Source: SOIL31 sp964636815 (lineage in GTDB: Bacteria > Babelota > Babeliae > Babelales > Vermiphilaceae). Taken from it: a stretch of DNA of 32,505 bases. The notes under the pieces were generated by a model. It saw only the letters and a list, made by a program, of their open reading frames with translations. It was not told the DNA's origin and did not search any database. The stretch spans positions 1 to 32,505 of the forward strand of contig CAZWTF010000008.1 in NCBI GenBank assembly GCA_964636815.1, given 5' to 3'. Positions 22,865 through 31,279 of this stretch are shown one piece after another; the stretch's first letter is position 1; each line of letters starts with the position of its first letter. The position numbers and the translations under genes are program-made.

Positions 22865-25053
22865 CTGCAAGATAAATCTGTTGTTAAAAATTGTTGTAAA
22901 AACGTGAGACGTTCACTGTTTTTTTTATTTTTAATACCCATAGCCACAGCGCGTGATTGCCCTATGATGATACACAGTTTCTTTGCACGCGTAACAGCAG
23001 TATACAGCAAATTTCTTTGAAGCATCATAAAGTGTTGCATAAAAATAGGAATAACAACTGCAGAAAATTCAGACCCCTGACTTTTGTGAATTGATATGGC
23101 ATATGCATGGACCAACTCATTGAGATCAGACATTTCATAATCAATAAGATTCTCAAAAAAACGAACCTTCATTATTTTATCTTCTGTATCGATCGTCTCA
23201 ATAACACCAATATCACCATTAAACACATTTTTATCGTAATTATTACGTAACTGCATAACTCGATCACCGATATAAAAGTGTGCTCCTGCATACACAAGAG
23301 CCTGTCCATTGTGATCTTTGTTAAGCATTTGCTGCAGATCATGATTCAGCTTTTGTGTTCCTGCAACGCCACGATGCATTGGCGTTAGCACAATTGCATC
23401 ATCTTTATGAATGCCATACCTGTGCAACGCTTTAGAAAAAATAGTTTCCAAATGGAGTGGTATGTTTTCTGGATTATCTTCTTTAATAAAAATAAAATCT
23501 TTACGCGTATTTTCCTGCTCATACACAAGAGATTCACCATTATTAATGCGATGGGCATTCACAACAATGAGACTGTTTTGAGCTTGTCTAAAGATATGTT
23601 TAAGGCCAACTACCTTTATTTTTTGACTTGCGATCATATCATTTAAAAAATTACCAGCACCAACAGATGGCAACTGATCAACATCCCCAATAATAATAAG
23701 ATGTGCGGACAATGGTAACGCTTTAATCAATGCGTTTGCTAAAAACACGTCAATCATAGATGCTTCATCTACAATCAAAAAATCTACTGCAAATTGACGT
23801 GATTCGTTATACCTAAAACTCATAGTACTCACATCAAAATCTAATAACCGGTGCAATGTATACGCAGGCCGTCCCGTGCCTTCTGTGATTCGTTTTGCAG
23901 CTCTGCCAGTTGGTGCAGCAAGTGCATACTTTACCTGCTTGAGGTCAAGCAACATTAACAGTTTTTTAATTAATGTTGTTTTACCTGTTCCAGGACCACC
24001 GGTAATAATAGTCACTTTGTTTTGCAAGCACGCAAGAACGCCCTCTTGTTGTTGCTCGTTGAGCAGCAATTGCCCTGCAGATGATTGTTCTTGCAATAAT
24101 TGTTGTACGTGAGGAATATCAAACATATGATGAGATGGTGATGTGATCATTTTATCAAGTTTATGCGCAATACCTTTTTCTGAAAAATAGAACATTGGCA
24201 ACGTGATATAATGAATATCGTTATGCGTTAAAAGCTTAATTTTATCTGCATTATACAGTTCATGCAGTGCGCATTTGGTAGTTTGTTGTATTGCTTCAAG
24301 TTCTAACTCCAGCAACTCTGCCATATCTTTTTTAAGCTCATCAAGCTGAATGTATAAACTTCCATCAGATGCTGCTGTTTGAATAACATGCAAAATTGCA
24401 GCGGTAATACGCCGTTTACAATCAACAGCAATGCCGCTTTTTTGCGCTATCTGATCAGCTGACTTAAAACCAATACCCCAAATGTCTTGTGCGAGACGAT
24501 ACGGATTTTCTTCAATCACCGCAATAGCATTTTCTTTATACTGTTTATAAATTTTTACTGCGTATGTGGCAGAAATACCTTTATTTTGAAGAAAAACCAT
24601 AATATTGGAAATCTCTTTTTGATCTTTCCATGCAGCAATAATTGTGGCGACACGTTTTGACCCGATACCAGGAACAGACATGAGGCGTTCAGGATATTTA
24701 TCAATAATTTCTAAAACTTTTTCACCAAACGCTGCAACAAGCTTATCACCATAAACGGGACCGATGCCCTTAATAAGGCCCGATCCCAAATATTTTTTAA
24801 GTCCAAGAATAGAAGTAGGTGCCTGCTTTTCACACGATTGCATATCAAACTGTTTGCCAAATTTTTGATGCATATTCCAACTGCCACGTACTAAAACCTG
24901 TTCACCAACATTAATAGTTGGTACAGATCCTTTCACCGTGATGCTATCTTTGGCATTAACTTTTACCACAAAAACAGTAAACCCATTTTCTTGGTTTTGA
25001 TAAATAACTCGATCAACAATTCCCTGTAAAGATTCAATTTCAGCCATGTGCAT
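22861..25053 (-). CDS. recD2: RecD2-type 5'-3' DNA helicase
   Basis: 730 residues, typical for RecD2, the stand-alone SF1B helicase found without RecBC. Order: N-terminal OB-like domain (LQGIVDRVIYQNQENGFTVF), helix-hairpin-helix repeats (GIGPVYGDKL, SVPGIGSKRVATI), Walker A GGPGTGKTT near 350, APTGRAAKRI (motif Ia), DEASMID (Walker B), GDVDQLPSVGAGNFL (motif III), FRQA (motif IV), and SIHKSQGSEFSAVVIP with LLYTAVTRAKK (motifs V and VI). It unwinds DNA 5' to 3' and is tied to repair and replication-fork processing. All motifs look intact. Two ATG codons (25053 and 25047) are possible starts; both overlap the end of the upstream gene, and neither has a clear SD. Confidence 0.95.
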   Translation of the reverse strand: MHMAEIESLQGIVDRVIYQNQENGFTVFVVKVNAKDSITVKGSVPTINVGEQVLVRGSWNMHQKFGKQFDMQSCEKQAPTSILGLKKYLGSGLIKGIGPVYGDKLVAAFGEKVLEIIDKYPERLMSVPGIGSKRVATIIAAWKDQKEISNIMVFLQNKGISATYAVKIYKQYKENAIAVIEENPYRLAQDIWGIGFKSADQIAQKSGIAVDCKRRITAAILHVIQTAASDGSLYIQLDELKKDMAELLELELEAIQQTTKCALHELYNADKIKLLTHNDIHYITLPMFYFSEKGIAHKLDKMITSPSHHMFDIPHVQQLLQEQSSAGQLLLNEQQQEGVLACLQNKVTIITGGPGTGKTTLIKKLLMLLDLKQVKYALAAPTGRAAKRITEGTGRPAYTLHRLLDFDVSTMSFRYNESRQFAVDFLIVDEASMIDVFLANALIKALPLSAHLIIIGDVDQLPSVGAGNFLNDMIASQKIKVVGLKHIFRQAQNSLIVVNAHRINNGESLVYEQENTRKDFIFIKEDNPENIPLHLETIFSKALHRYGIHKDDAIVLTPMHRGVAGTQKLNHDLQQMLNKDHNGQALVYAGAHFYIGDRVMQLRNNYDKNVFNGDIGVIETIDTEDKIMKVRFFENLIDYEMSDLNELVHAYAISIHKSQGSEFSAVVIPIFMQHFMMLQRNLLYTAVTRAKKLCIIIGQSRAVAMGIKNKKNSERLTFLQQFLTTDLSCR

Positions 25054-25858
25054 TATTCGTATGTTTTACATATTCAATTAATAAAGGTGCGATAACTTGT
25101 GGGGTAATTTCACTCAATGCTATTCCATCAAGATATCGCTCTTTCAGATGTTTAAGAAAATCAATTTCATTAACATGCTCGCTTTTTATATGTGCTTTTT
25201 TAAACACGGTCGGTAATATAATTTTAACAGCACTCCATTTTGCAACACGCTCTTTAAATTGCAGTTCTGCTTTGGGGCAACTGTGCGTTAAATCAGCAAG
25301 AAATGTTACTAAATCAGTTAAGAAATAACAGTACAAATTAAAATTGGTAATGTGATGTTCAAACATTGTTGATTCTTGACCTTCTTTGGTTCTAGCCCAC
25401 TCAAGCAAAGGACTATCAAGATGGTTACGTTTTTGACAATATTCTTGAATCAACACAACCATAATATTTTTTGCGCCACGTCCACTTTCTATAAACTCAG
25501 CTGATTGCACAATAAAATCTGCTTTGGCAAGGGTTAAAAGTTCTTCAAGCGCCAATAATTTTTGTGCATCTTCTGCACGATTTGATGCCATTAATTCATG
25601 TTCTGCACGAGAAAGAGACTCTATACTATGCCATTTACCACCAAACCAATATTTACCTTTACGTTGATTATCAGCAAGTTGATCGCCAATCAGAAAAGAA
25701 AGCAATGTTCGACGAAACTTTCTAATAAACTCTATCTTATCAGCATTAATCAATGAACCATCTGCCAGCTTAATAACCGATGACTCCAACGTGATGTTTT
25801 CTACTGAATAGATCGTAGGCATACTCATCAGTGATAATAAAAATATTGTTTTTTTCAA
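25040..25858 (-). CDS. Exported protein with TTG start, function unknown
   Basis: 272 residues. The start is TTG at 25858: AAAGGAG lies seven bases upstream, and only this start gives a full signal peptide (KKTIFLLSLMSMPTIYS before VENITLESS). The mature part is charged and largely helical by pattern (SLSRAEHELMASNRAEDAQKLLALEELLTLAKADFIVQSAE; CYFLTDLVTFLADLTHSCPKAEL). A block IKLADGSLINADKIEFIRKF near the start resembles a short strand region. It is not recognised. Its end overlaps the recD2 start by up to 14 bases, so it heads a tight four-gene set with recD2, the amidase-fold gene and the GerMN-like gene. A helicase between envelope proteins is odd and may only reflect genome compaction. 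Confidence 0.75.
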   Translation of the reverse strand: MKKTIFLLSLMSMPTIYSVENITLESSVIKLADGSLINADKIEFIRKFRRTLLSFLIGDQLADNQRKGKYWFGGKWHSIESLSRAEHELMASNRAEDAQKLLALEELLTLAKADFIVQSAEFIESGRGAKNIMVVLIQEYCQKRNHLDSPLLEWARTKEGQESTMFEHHITNFNLYCYFLTDLVTFLADLTHSCPKAELQFKERVAKWSAVKIILPTVFKKAHIKSEHVNEIDFLKHLKERYLDGIALSEITPQVIAPLLIEYVKHTNNAHG

Positions 25859-25928
25859 CTGAGTCTCCTTTTCAAATAAGCCTCACCTTTGTTCTTTATT
25901 ATCTTTCTTAGCATATTACAACCGCTCA

Positions 25929-27608
25929 TTAAAAGCTTGCTTCAAAATTAAGAGACAGCGTGTAATCTTGATTAAGACCTCGCTCAAAGAGTGAAGCGTC
26001 TGCATTCAATGAAAAAAACCACGTACTGCGATGTGATTTGTGCTTAAGAACAATTCCTCCAAAAATTTTACCTTGATATGCAATAGGCTGTTTTACCTTT
26101 GGAATATCAATCACCTGTAATGTGCTGCGCGGTGCATAAATTTTTGAAATATGAGGTTTGCTCTGTAACCAAAAATCAGGACCTAAATTAAAGCCCCACT
26201 GTTGGCCTTTATAATAAATACCACTCGACCAACGGAAGATTACTCCTGGAATAATACGTGTATCAAAAGCGCGTAAAAAGAGACGTGAAACGACCTGTTC
26301 TTTAAGAAATTGTAAATTGTCAGCTGCCACTTGTGCATTTTCAGTATCGGCAAAATTACGATCAGCAAATCCCTGCTCATTAATTTTATTGATATAAAAA
26401 CGCTTTTCTGATGAAGGACACTGAATTTCTATAGAAGAACGCCCTGCAAAATGCATCCGATCAGCAAAGGTTGTGCTCACAAAATGGCGCAGTGGTAATT
26501 TCCATCTCGTGTACGCACCAACACCAAAATGGTGGTTATTACCAAGTGGTGTATCAAGCAAGTTAGCTGCAACACGATCTAAGCTATCAAGAAGAAACTC
26601 AGTTAGAAGATCTTCCGCTTCTTTTTTACTTGAATTTCCAAGTGCTTCAAATAAAGGTTCCAGCTCAAACTTTGGCAATGTAGACGGTTTAGGGAATTGA
26701 GAACCACTAAATCCGCCTCCCCATGTCCATGCAGTTGGTAACGTTAGAAAACCACCCCAACGCAACGTATATCTTGGTCTTTTTAAAGTAATATTATCAA
26801 CTTCAATCCGCGTATCACCAAAACCGATTTTATCACTAATAAAATGCTGTTTATTAAAAATATCTGCTTCTTCTGGGTCTGAAGCACCGAGCTCTTCTGC
26901 TACCGCATCTTGCTCTTGTTGCGTCAAAGAAAAATTACTTTCTTGATAAAAAATAGGAAACAATAAACGAAACGTTGTTTTTCTCCAACGCTTCATACAA
27001 TGAAACATAAAACCAGCTTGTCTCTCTTCTACTGTCATATTTTCAAACAAAGAAAATATTTTAGCAACATCAATGGAAACACCTGGGGAAAGCTGATTGG
27101 TTGCATCAATAGTGCTTTGTAGCTTTTCAATCAATGATGCTTCAGTCAGCGCAACATATGAACTTAATTTGGTGCTATGTTTTGTAAAATTTGAACGGTC
27201 AACTTTGTGCACAAATGCATGAGCCCCAACTACAAAACTTCCCGGGAATTCTGCACGATCTGGCTCAAAGATAGGCTGATCAAGCAAACTTCTTTTATTC
27301 AAAACATTAGTATGCAAAAAGATAGGCTCTTCTAAGATCTGGGGTACCCCCAAATGATTAAGAATATTCATAATATCAACCGGGTTAATTGCCCGGGATA
27401 TATGATCCATACCCGCAGTATCAAGGTATTCCATTAATTGATAATCGTCATCTTCCAAAGAGATCATATCAAAATCAAAATCGAAATCTTTTGTGCTATC
27501 TTCCAGATAGCTATTTTCATGTGCCTTAACCTGATGGGGTAAAAAAAGTGATACCGTACTGCCTAAAAACAGTACGGAAAAAAACAATCGTATCAAATAA
27601 CTCATCAT
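25929..27608 (-). CDS. Probable outer-membrane beta-barrel protein
   Basis: 559 residues with a signal peptide (MSYLIRLFFSVLFLGSTVSLFLPHQVKA). The mature N-terminus is very acidic (DFDFDFDMISLEDDDYQ). The C-terminal half has strand-like stretches with aromatic girdles (PRYTLRWGGFLTLPTAW, HHFGVGAYTRWKLPL, IPGVIFRWSSGIYYKG, WGFNLGPDFWLQ, IFGGIVLKHKSHRSTWFFSLNADASLF). The protein ends YTLSLNFEASF: a last strand with a terminal Phe, the signal read by the BAM complex. A middle helical region (EQDAVAEELGASDPEEAD) may be a plug or periplasmic domain. No known porin family is recognised. It is divergent from the ATP-synthase genes. ATG codons at 27608 and 27605 are both possible starts, and the SD is weak. 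Confidence 0.72.
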   Translation of the reverse strand: MMSYLIRLFFSVLFLGSTVSLFLPHQVKAHENSYLEDSTKDFDFDFDMISLEDDDYQLMEYLDTAGMDHISRAINPVDIMNILNHLGVPQILEEPIFLHTNVLNKRSLLDQPIFEPDRAEFPGSFVVGAHAFVHKVDRSNFTKHSTKLSSYVALTEASLIEKLQSTIDATNQLSPGVSIDVAKIFSLFENMTVEERQAGFMFHCMKRWRKTTFRLLFPIFYQESNFSLTQQEQDAVAEELGASDPEEADIFNKQHFISDKIGFGDTRIEVDNITLKRPRYTLRWGGFLTLPTAWTWGGGFSGSQFPKPSTLPKFELEPLFEALGNSSKKEAEDLLTEFLLDSLDRVAANLLDTPLGNNHHFGVGAYTRWKLPLRHFVSTTFADRMHFAGRSSIEIQCPSSEKRFYINKINEQGFADRNFADTENAQVAADNLQFLKEQVVSRLFLRAFDTRIIPGVIFRWSSGIYYKGQQWGFNLGPDFWLQSKPHISKIYAPRSTLQVIDIPKVKQPIAYQGKIFGGIVLKHKSHRSTWFFSLNADASLFERGLNQDYTLSLNFEASF

Positions 27609-27763
27609 AATTTTCTATTTCTTTACTTAAAATTTCAGATTTTTTTTAAAATAAAACAGATAAAATCATATAATATATCGATGATGACATGTAACAATTA
27701 TTGCAAAATTTTAAAAAAAATGATACTACCCCCCCATAATACCCCTTTTTGTCAAGATTGTTC

Positions 27764-27793
27764 TTGTGAAAAAATAAAAAACTGCGTTACACT
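27764..27793 (+). promoter_or_regulatory. Possible sigma-70 promoter of the ATP-synthase genes
   Basis: TTGTGA (27764) and TACACT (27788) are 18 bases apart, 47 bases before the c-subunit start. Each hexamer matches four of six consensus bases. Upstream lies an unusual C-run (ACCCCCCCATAATACCCC, 27728-27745) in otherwise AT-rich sequence. Confidence 0.35.
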
Positions 27794-27839
27794 AAGAAAA
27801 TAAGAAAACAACATAATAATAATCAATAAAAGGGTCACC

Positions 27840-28094
27840 ATGGATGGAATCTTTTATGCAAAAGCGGCTGCTTACATCGGCGCAGCAATAACAATGGGTT
27901 TTGGCAGTCTTGGACCAGCGCTTGGCCAAGGGATGATTGGGATGAAAGCATGCGAAAACATTGGTAAATATCCAGAAAGTGCAAACAAAATCCGCGCAAC
28001 AATGATTTTTGCTCTTATTATTGTAGAGTCTTCTTCAATTTATTGTCTTTTAATTTCTGGTGCTTTATTACTCTTTGGTTCACAGATTGGATAG
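27840..28094 (+). CDS. atpE: ATP synthase F0 subunit c, sodium-type
   Basis: 84 residues forming the usual hairpin: helix 1 with the glycine-rich GFGSLGPALGQG, a polar loop (ENIGKYPES) and helix 2 with the ion-binding carboxylate in VESSSIY. The c ring turns as ions pass and drives ATP synthesis. The residues that bind sodium in Ilyobacter tartaricus (Gln32, Glu65, Ser66, Thr67, Tyr70) correspond here to Gln30, Glu63, Ser64, Ser65 and Tyr68, with the same 33-residue step between Gln and Glu. Proton-type rings usually lack Gln, Ser and Tyr together. It is first in a run of five F-type genes; the a subunit that normally precedes it is absent. AAAGGG precedes the ATG. Confidence 0.95.
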   Translation: MDGIFYAKAAAYIGAAITMGFGSLGPALGQGMIGMKACENIGKYPESANKIRATMIFALIIVESSSIYCLLISGALLLFGSQIG

Positions 28095-28100
28095 ATTTCA

Positions 28101-28472
28101 ATGACTATAAATGGAACATTGCTCGTTCAAGCATTCAATTTTATGATCGTATACTTGATGTTGCGGTTTTTCTTGTTTAAGCCTGTGATCAGCATTATTG
28201 AACATGAAAAAGCACAAGAAAACGCCATGCTCAACAGCATTGATCAACAAATGAAAAGCCTTGATATTCAAGAAAAAGAACGGCAACGCCACTGGTATAT
28301 CTGCCAGGAATATTTTAAAACACATCAACCTCCGATCAACAAAGAATCACTATTTCTTGCAGATGATACAGAAAATAGCCTTGATATCGCTCCATCTACA
28401 CCACCAGATATTACCCATATAACCGCTGACGCTTACAGCGTTATAGAGGAAAAAATAAAACATGTTCAGTAA
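28101..28472 (+). CDS. atpF: ATP synthase F0 subunit b-like, short form
   Basis: 123 residues, 6 bases after the c-subunit gene. The N-terminal 60 residues are those of a b subunit: a membrane helix (LLVQAFNFMIVYLMLRFFLF), KPVISIIEHEK, and the start of the dimerising helix. From about residue 73 the usual long coiled coil is replaced by a Pro-, Asp- and Thr-rich segment (for example DIAPSTPPDITHITADAY). The protein is thus shorter than the normal 155-170 residues and may not reach the top of F1. It overlaps the next, full-length b gene by 11 bases, so the peripheral stalk is probably a heterodimer of b and b'. The symbol is tentative because two b-type genes are present. Confidence 0.78.
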   Translation: MTINGTLLVQAFNFMIVYLMLRFFLFKPVISIIEHEKAQENAMLNSIDQQMKSLDIQEKERQRHWYICQEYFKTHQPPINKESLFLADDTENSLDIAPSTPPDITHITADAYSVIEEKIKHVQ

Positions 28473-28959
28473 TCAAGACATTATTGTTATTGCATTTAAG
28501 CTCATTAACTTTGCTGCACTCATTGGTGTAGGTTGTTATCTTTTTAAAAAACATGTTTTACCTGACCTTCTTTTAAGCATTGCACGCAAAAAGAACAAAC
28601 AAGATTCACTTTTTCTGCAACAGACCAATCTTGAAAAGCAACAACTAAAGCTTGATGTTCAGCTCAAAGAGGACGCAGCACAATGCGAACTGTTCAGAAT
28701 CAAAATTGATGAATGGAAAAAAGTTGTTGCACAAGAGGGCAATATGCTCAAAAAGAAACACGAAGGCATGCTGACGGTAATACGTAAGCGCACGGAGCAC
28801 ATTGCCTTGCAACGTGAACAACAACGTTTACAAAAAAATGTTGCTCACATTGTTGTTAAAAAGTTAGAAAAATCTCTTTCTGATCATTTTAAAAAAGCAC
28901 AAGAGAGCTCTGATTACCTTAATTCAATCATTGATTTTATGGATGAAAGAATATCGTGA
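28462..28959 (+). CDS. ATP synthase F0 subunit b (second copy, full length)
   Basis: 165 residues, the normal length for b. A membrane helix (IIVIAFKLINFAALIGVGCYLF) is followed by KKHVLPDLLLSIARKK and a long charged helix (EKQQLKLDVQLKEDAAQCEL onward), ending in a segment that would bind delta. The F0F1 peripheral stalk holds the alpha3-beta3 head still while the rotor turns. It differs strongly from the short b-like protein before it, so the two are not a recent duplication. AGAGGA stands ten bases before the ATG. Its stop overlaps the GTG start of the delta gene. The call rests on position and shape more than on sequence motifs. Confidence 0.75.
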   Translation: MFSNQDIIVIAFKLINFAALIGVGCYLFKKHVLPDLLLSIARKKNKQDSLFLQQTNLEKQQLKLDVQLKEDAAQCELFRIKIDEWKKVVAQEGNMLKKKHEGMLTVIRKRTEHIALQREQQRLQKNVAHIVVKKLEKSLSDHFKKAQESSDYLNSIIDFMDERIS

Positions 28960-29501
28960 ACTACACACTCATAGATAGAAATATTTCGCAAAAATACGCA
29001 AAAGCCTTTATGGCTATTTTTCCTAAAGCAATTACATTTGCTGATATAGGAAAAATAAATACTGCACACAAATTTTTGCAAAACCATAAACAAACACTTC
29101 TTTTTTTACAGTTGCCACGATTTAATCAAGAGACAAAAAAATCAATGGTCTTGGATCTTCTTGGTCACTTTTCTTTACCAGAGCAACTCTCAGCGATTAT
29201 TACTCTTCTTATTAAACATGATCGCGCCCCTTATATTCCTGATGTTCTTTTGTGCATCAATCAACTGTACAAAAAACAGACAAATAGCATGACCTTCTCT
29301 TGTAAAAGTGCTCATGCTCTCACTGAAAAACAGATAGAGACCATTAAGCAGTTTCTTGGAAATTTAGTTCATAAAAACATTATAGCCGAACCATCTTTAG
29401 ACAGATCACTTATTGCAGGTCTTCGTTTGCAAAGCAACGAATATTTATGGGAATATTCAATACGCAAACACCTTCAAACCCTGCATGAGTTAGAAAAATA
29501 G
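28956..29501 (+). CDS. atpH: ATP synthase F1 subunit delta
   Basis: 181 residues starting at GTG, which overlaps the previous stop (GTGA). The delta subunit joins the peripheral stalk to the top of the alpha3-beta3 head. The N-terminal helical domain opens with ISQKYAKAFMAIF, matching the family pattern xxRYAKALF. The C-terminal end has IIAEPSLDRSLIAGLRLQSNEYLWEYSIRKHLQTL, matching the pattern DxSLIGGxxxxxGDxxxDxSVxxxLxxL, although here the usual Gly-Asp is Ser-Asn. Length and position between b and alpha are as expected. Translation is probably coupled to the b gene. Confidence 0.9.
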   Translation: MNYTLIDRNISQKYAKAFMAIFPKAITFADIGKINTAHKFLQNHKQTLLFLQLPRFNQETKKSMVLDLLGHFSLPEQLSAIITLLIKHDRAPYIPDVLLCINQLYKKQTNSMTFSCKSAHALTEKQIETIKQFLGNLVHKNIIAEPSLDRSLIAGLRLQSNEYLWEYSIRKHLQTLHELEK

Positions 29502-29513
29502 AAAGCGAAACCA

Positions 29514-31013
29514 ATGAAAAATACAGATCTTATATCACTTTTTGAACGATCACTCCGCAATCTACCCGAAGAACAGTTACAAGAAATAGGCACCGTAATT
29601 CGCGTTGGTGATAATATTTGTACCGTATATGGATTATCACATGTTATGCTCGGCGAGTTGATCGCGTTTGAAGGAGGAAACAGTGGTATTGTGTTTCAAT
29701 TAAATGAAACATCTGTTGCAGTATTTTTAATTGATAGAGCAATCCCTGTCGCAGAACTGGAAACAGCAAGACGTTCACATGATGTATTTAAAACTCCTGT
29801 TGGTATGGGACTTATTGGACGTGTTATTAGTGCTGATGGATTACCACGTGATGGAGCTGGCGAACTTAACATTACAGAATTTCGCCCCATAGAAACAGAC
29901 ATTCCTGGCATTATGGAAAGATCTCCAGTAAATGAATCTCTAGAAACAGGAATTTTAGCAATTGACGTACTGGTTCCAATTGGAAAAGGACAAAGAGAGC
30001 TGATTGTTGGTAACAGAAATACCGGTAAATCATCGATGGTGATTGATGCTCTGTTACACCAAAAAGGTAAAAATGTTATTTGCATCTACGTTTCCATTGG
30101 ACAGCGCCAAGCAAACTTAGCGCGTCTTGTTTCATTGTTAGAAAAAAATGGCGCCCTTGAATACTCTGTTATTATAAGCGCTGATTCTGGTGATGCAGTC
30201 TTAAATCAATACCTTGCTCCATATGTTGGTTGCACTATCGCTGAATATTTCCGTGATCAAGGTAAAGATGTACTCATCGTTTACGATGACCTCAGTAATC
30301 ATGCTGTTGCATTCCGTGAAATGTCATTACTGTTGCGACGCGCACCTGGACGTGAAGCGTACCCAGGAGATGTGTTTTATCTTCACTCTCGCCTGCTTGA
30401 ACGTGCAGGAAAGCTAGCAAAAGGTGGCTCTATAACAGCACTACCAATTGTACAGATTCAAGGTGACGATATTAGTGCATACATTCCAACCAATCTTATC
30501 TCTATCACTGATGGACAGATATTTTTAGATACAAAACTGTTCAATCAAGGAATTCGTCCTGCAGTCAACGCTGAGCTATCAGTTTCTCGTGTTGGTGGAG
30601 CTGCTCAAACAAAAGCCGTAAAAAAAATGACCCGAGCATTACGCTTGGAGCTTGCACAATATCATGAGCTTCTTGCTTTTGCTCAATTTGGTGCAGAACT
30701 TGATGAAGTGTCACACCGTCAGCTTGAACGCGGCAAACGCGCAGTTGAACTACTCAAGCAGCCTCAATACGTAACGTTCTCATTTGTTGACCAAGCATTG
30801 ATGCTACTATTCTTGAAAGATGGGTTCTTAGATACAATTGCTTTGAATCAAATTAACCATTTTGCGCTACAATGCGTCAGTTATATTAAATCTGTATACC
30901 CAGATATTTATAGCACCATCCTCAAAACAGAAGATATATCTGAGGATACACAAAAACAGATTCATACTATCGTGGCAGAGTTTATTAAGCTATTTATACC
31001 GGTAGTTGGTTAA
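29514..31013 (+). CDS. atpA: ATP synthase F1 subunit alpha
   Basis: 499 residues, the usual size. Alpha carries the non-catalytic nucleotide site and provides the arginine finger to beta. Visible: beta-barrel domain (GTVIRVGDNICTVYGLSHVMLGELIAFEGG), Walker A GNRNTGKS near 166-173 (most bacteria have GDRQTGKT), VYDDLSNHAVAFREMSLLLRRAPGREAYPGD, the alpha signature PAVNAELSVSRVGGAAQ, and the C-terminal helical domain. Twelve bases separate it from the delta gene. The gamma, beta and epsilon genes that usually follow are missing; the next gene is a tRNA with its own promoter, so those genes must lie elsewhere in the genome or be absent. Confidence 0.98.
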   Translation: MKNTDLISLFERSLRNLPEEQLQEIGTVIRVGDNICTVYGLSHVMLGELIAFEGGNSGIVFQLNETSVAVFLIDRAIPVAELETARRSHDVFKTPVGMGLIGRVISADGLPRDGAGELNITEFRPIETDIPGIMERSPVNESLETGILAIDVLVPIGKGQRELIVGNRNTGKSSMVIDALLHQKGKNVICIYVSIGQRQANLARLVSLLEKNGALEYSVIISADSGDAVLNQYLAPYVGCTIAEYFRDQGKDVLIVYDDLSNHAVAFREMSLLLRRAPGREAYPGDVFYLHSRLLERAGKLAKGGSITALPIVQIQGDDISAYIPTNLISITDGQIFLDTKLFNQGIRPAVNAELSVSRVGGAAQTKAVKKMTRALRLELAQYHELLAFAQFGAELDEVSHRQLERGKRAVELLKQPQYVTFSFVDQALMLLFLKDGFLDTIALNQINHFALQCVSYIKSVYPDIYSTILKTEDISEDTQKQIHTIVAEFIKLFIPVVG

Positions 31014-31038
31014 TTTCTGATGTTTTTTTTGAAATTAT

Positions 31039-31047
31039 TGGTATAAT
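31039..31047 (+). promoter_or_regulatory. Extended -10 promoter of the tRNA gene
   Basis: TGGTATAAT gives a perfect TATAAT (31042-31047) with the TGn extension, which can replace a -35 box. It lies 34 bases before the tRNA start. A TTGAAA at 31029 is too close to serve as the -35. Confidence 0.55.
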
Positions 31048-31081
31048 AATTAGAAATAATCCATTGAAATCAAAATATCGT

Positions 31082-31158
31082 GCGCCCGTAGCTCAGTCGG
31101 ATAGAGCAACGGATTTCTAATCCGTAGGTCGTAGGTTCGAATCCTACCGGGCGTGCCA
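31082..31158 (+). tRNA. tRNA-Arg (anticodon UCU)
   Basis: The 77 bases fold into a full cloverleaf: acceptor GCGCCCG with CGGGCGT (first pair G-U), D-arm GCTC/GAGC, anticodon stem ACGGA/TCCGT with loop TTTCTAA, variable AGGTC, T-arm GTAGG/CCTAC with TTCGAAT, discriminator G, and an encoded CCA. The anticodon TCT reads AGA and AGG. Confidence 0.97.
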
Positions 31159-31168
31159 GTCTCCGCAT

Positions 31169-31197
31169 AAAGCTACAGCTAGCGGGCCAGCTTTTTT
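31169..31197 (+). terminator. Weak rho-independent terminator after the tRNA
   Basis: AAAGCT pairs with AGCTTT around a GC-rich 14-base loop and is followed by T residues. The stem is short; position just after the tRNA is the main support. Confidence 0.35.
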
Positions 31198-31279
31198 AAA
31201 CAAATCTTTCTTAAGTTTTACAGATTTCTAAATACTAAAGCATCTAAAAACATTCGCGACATTTTAGTAAATCTCTGAC

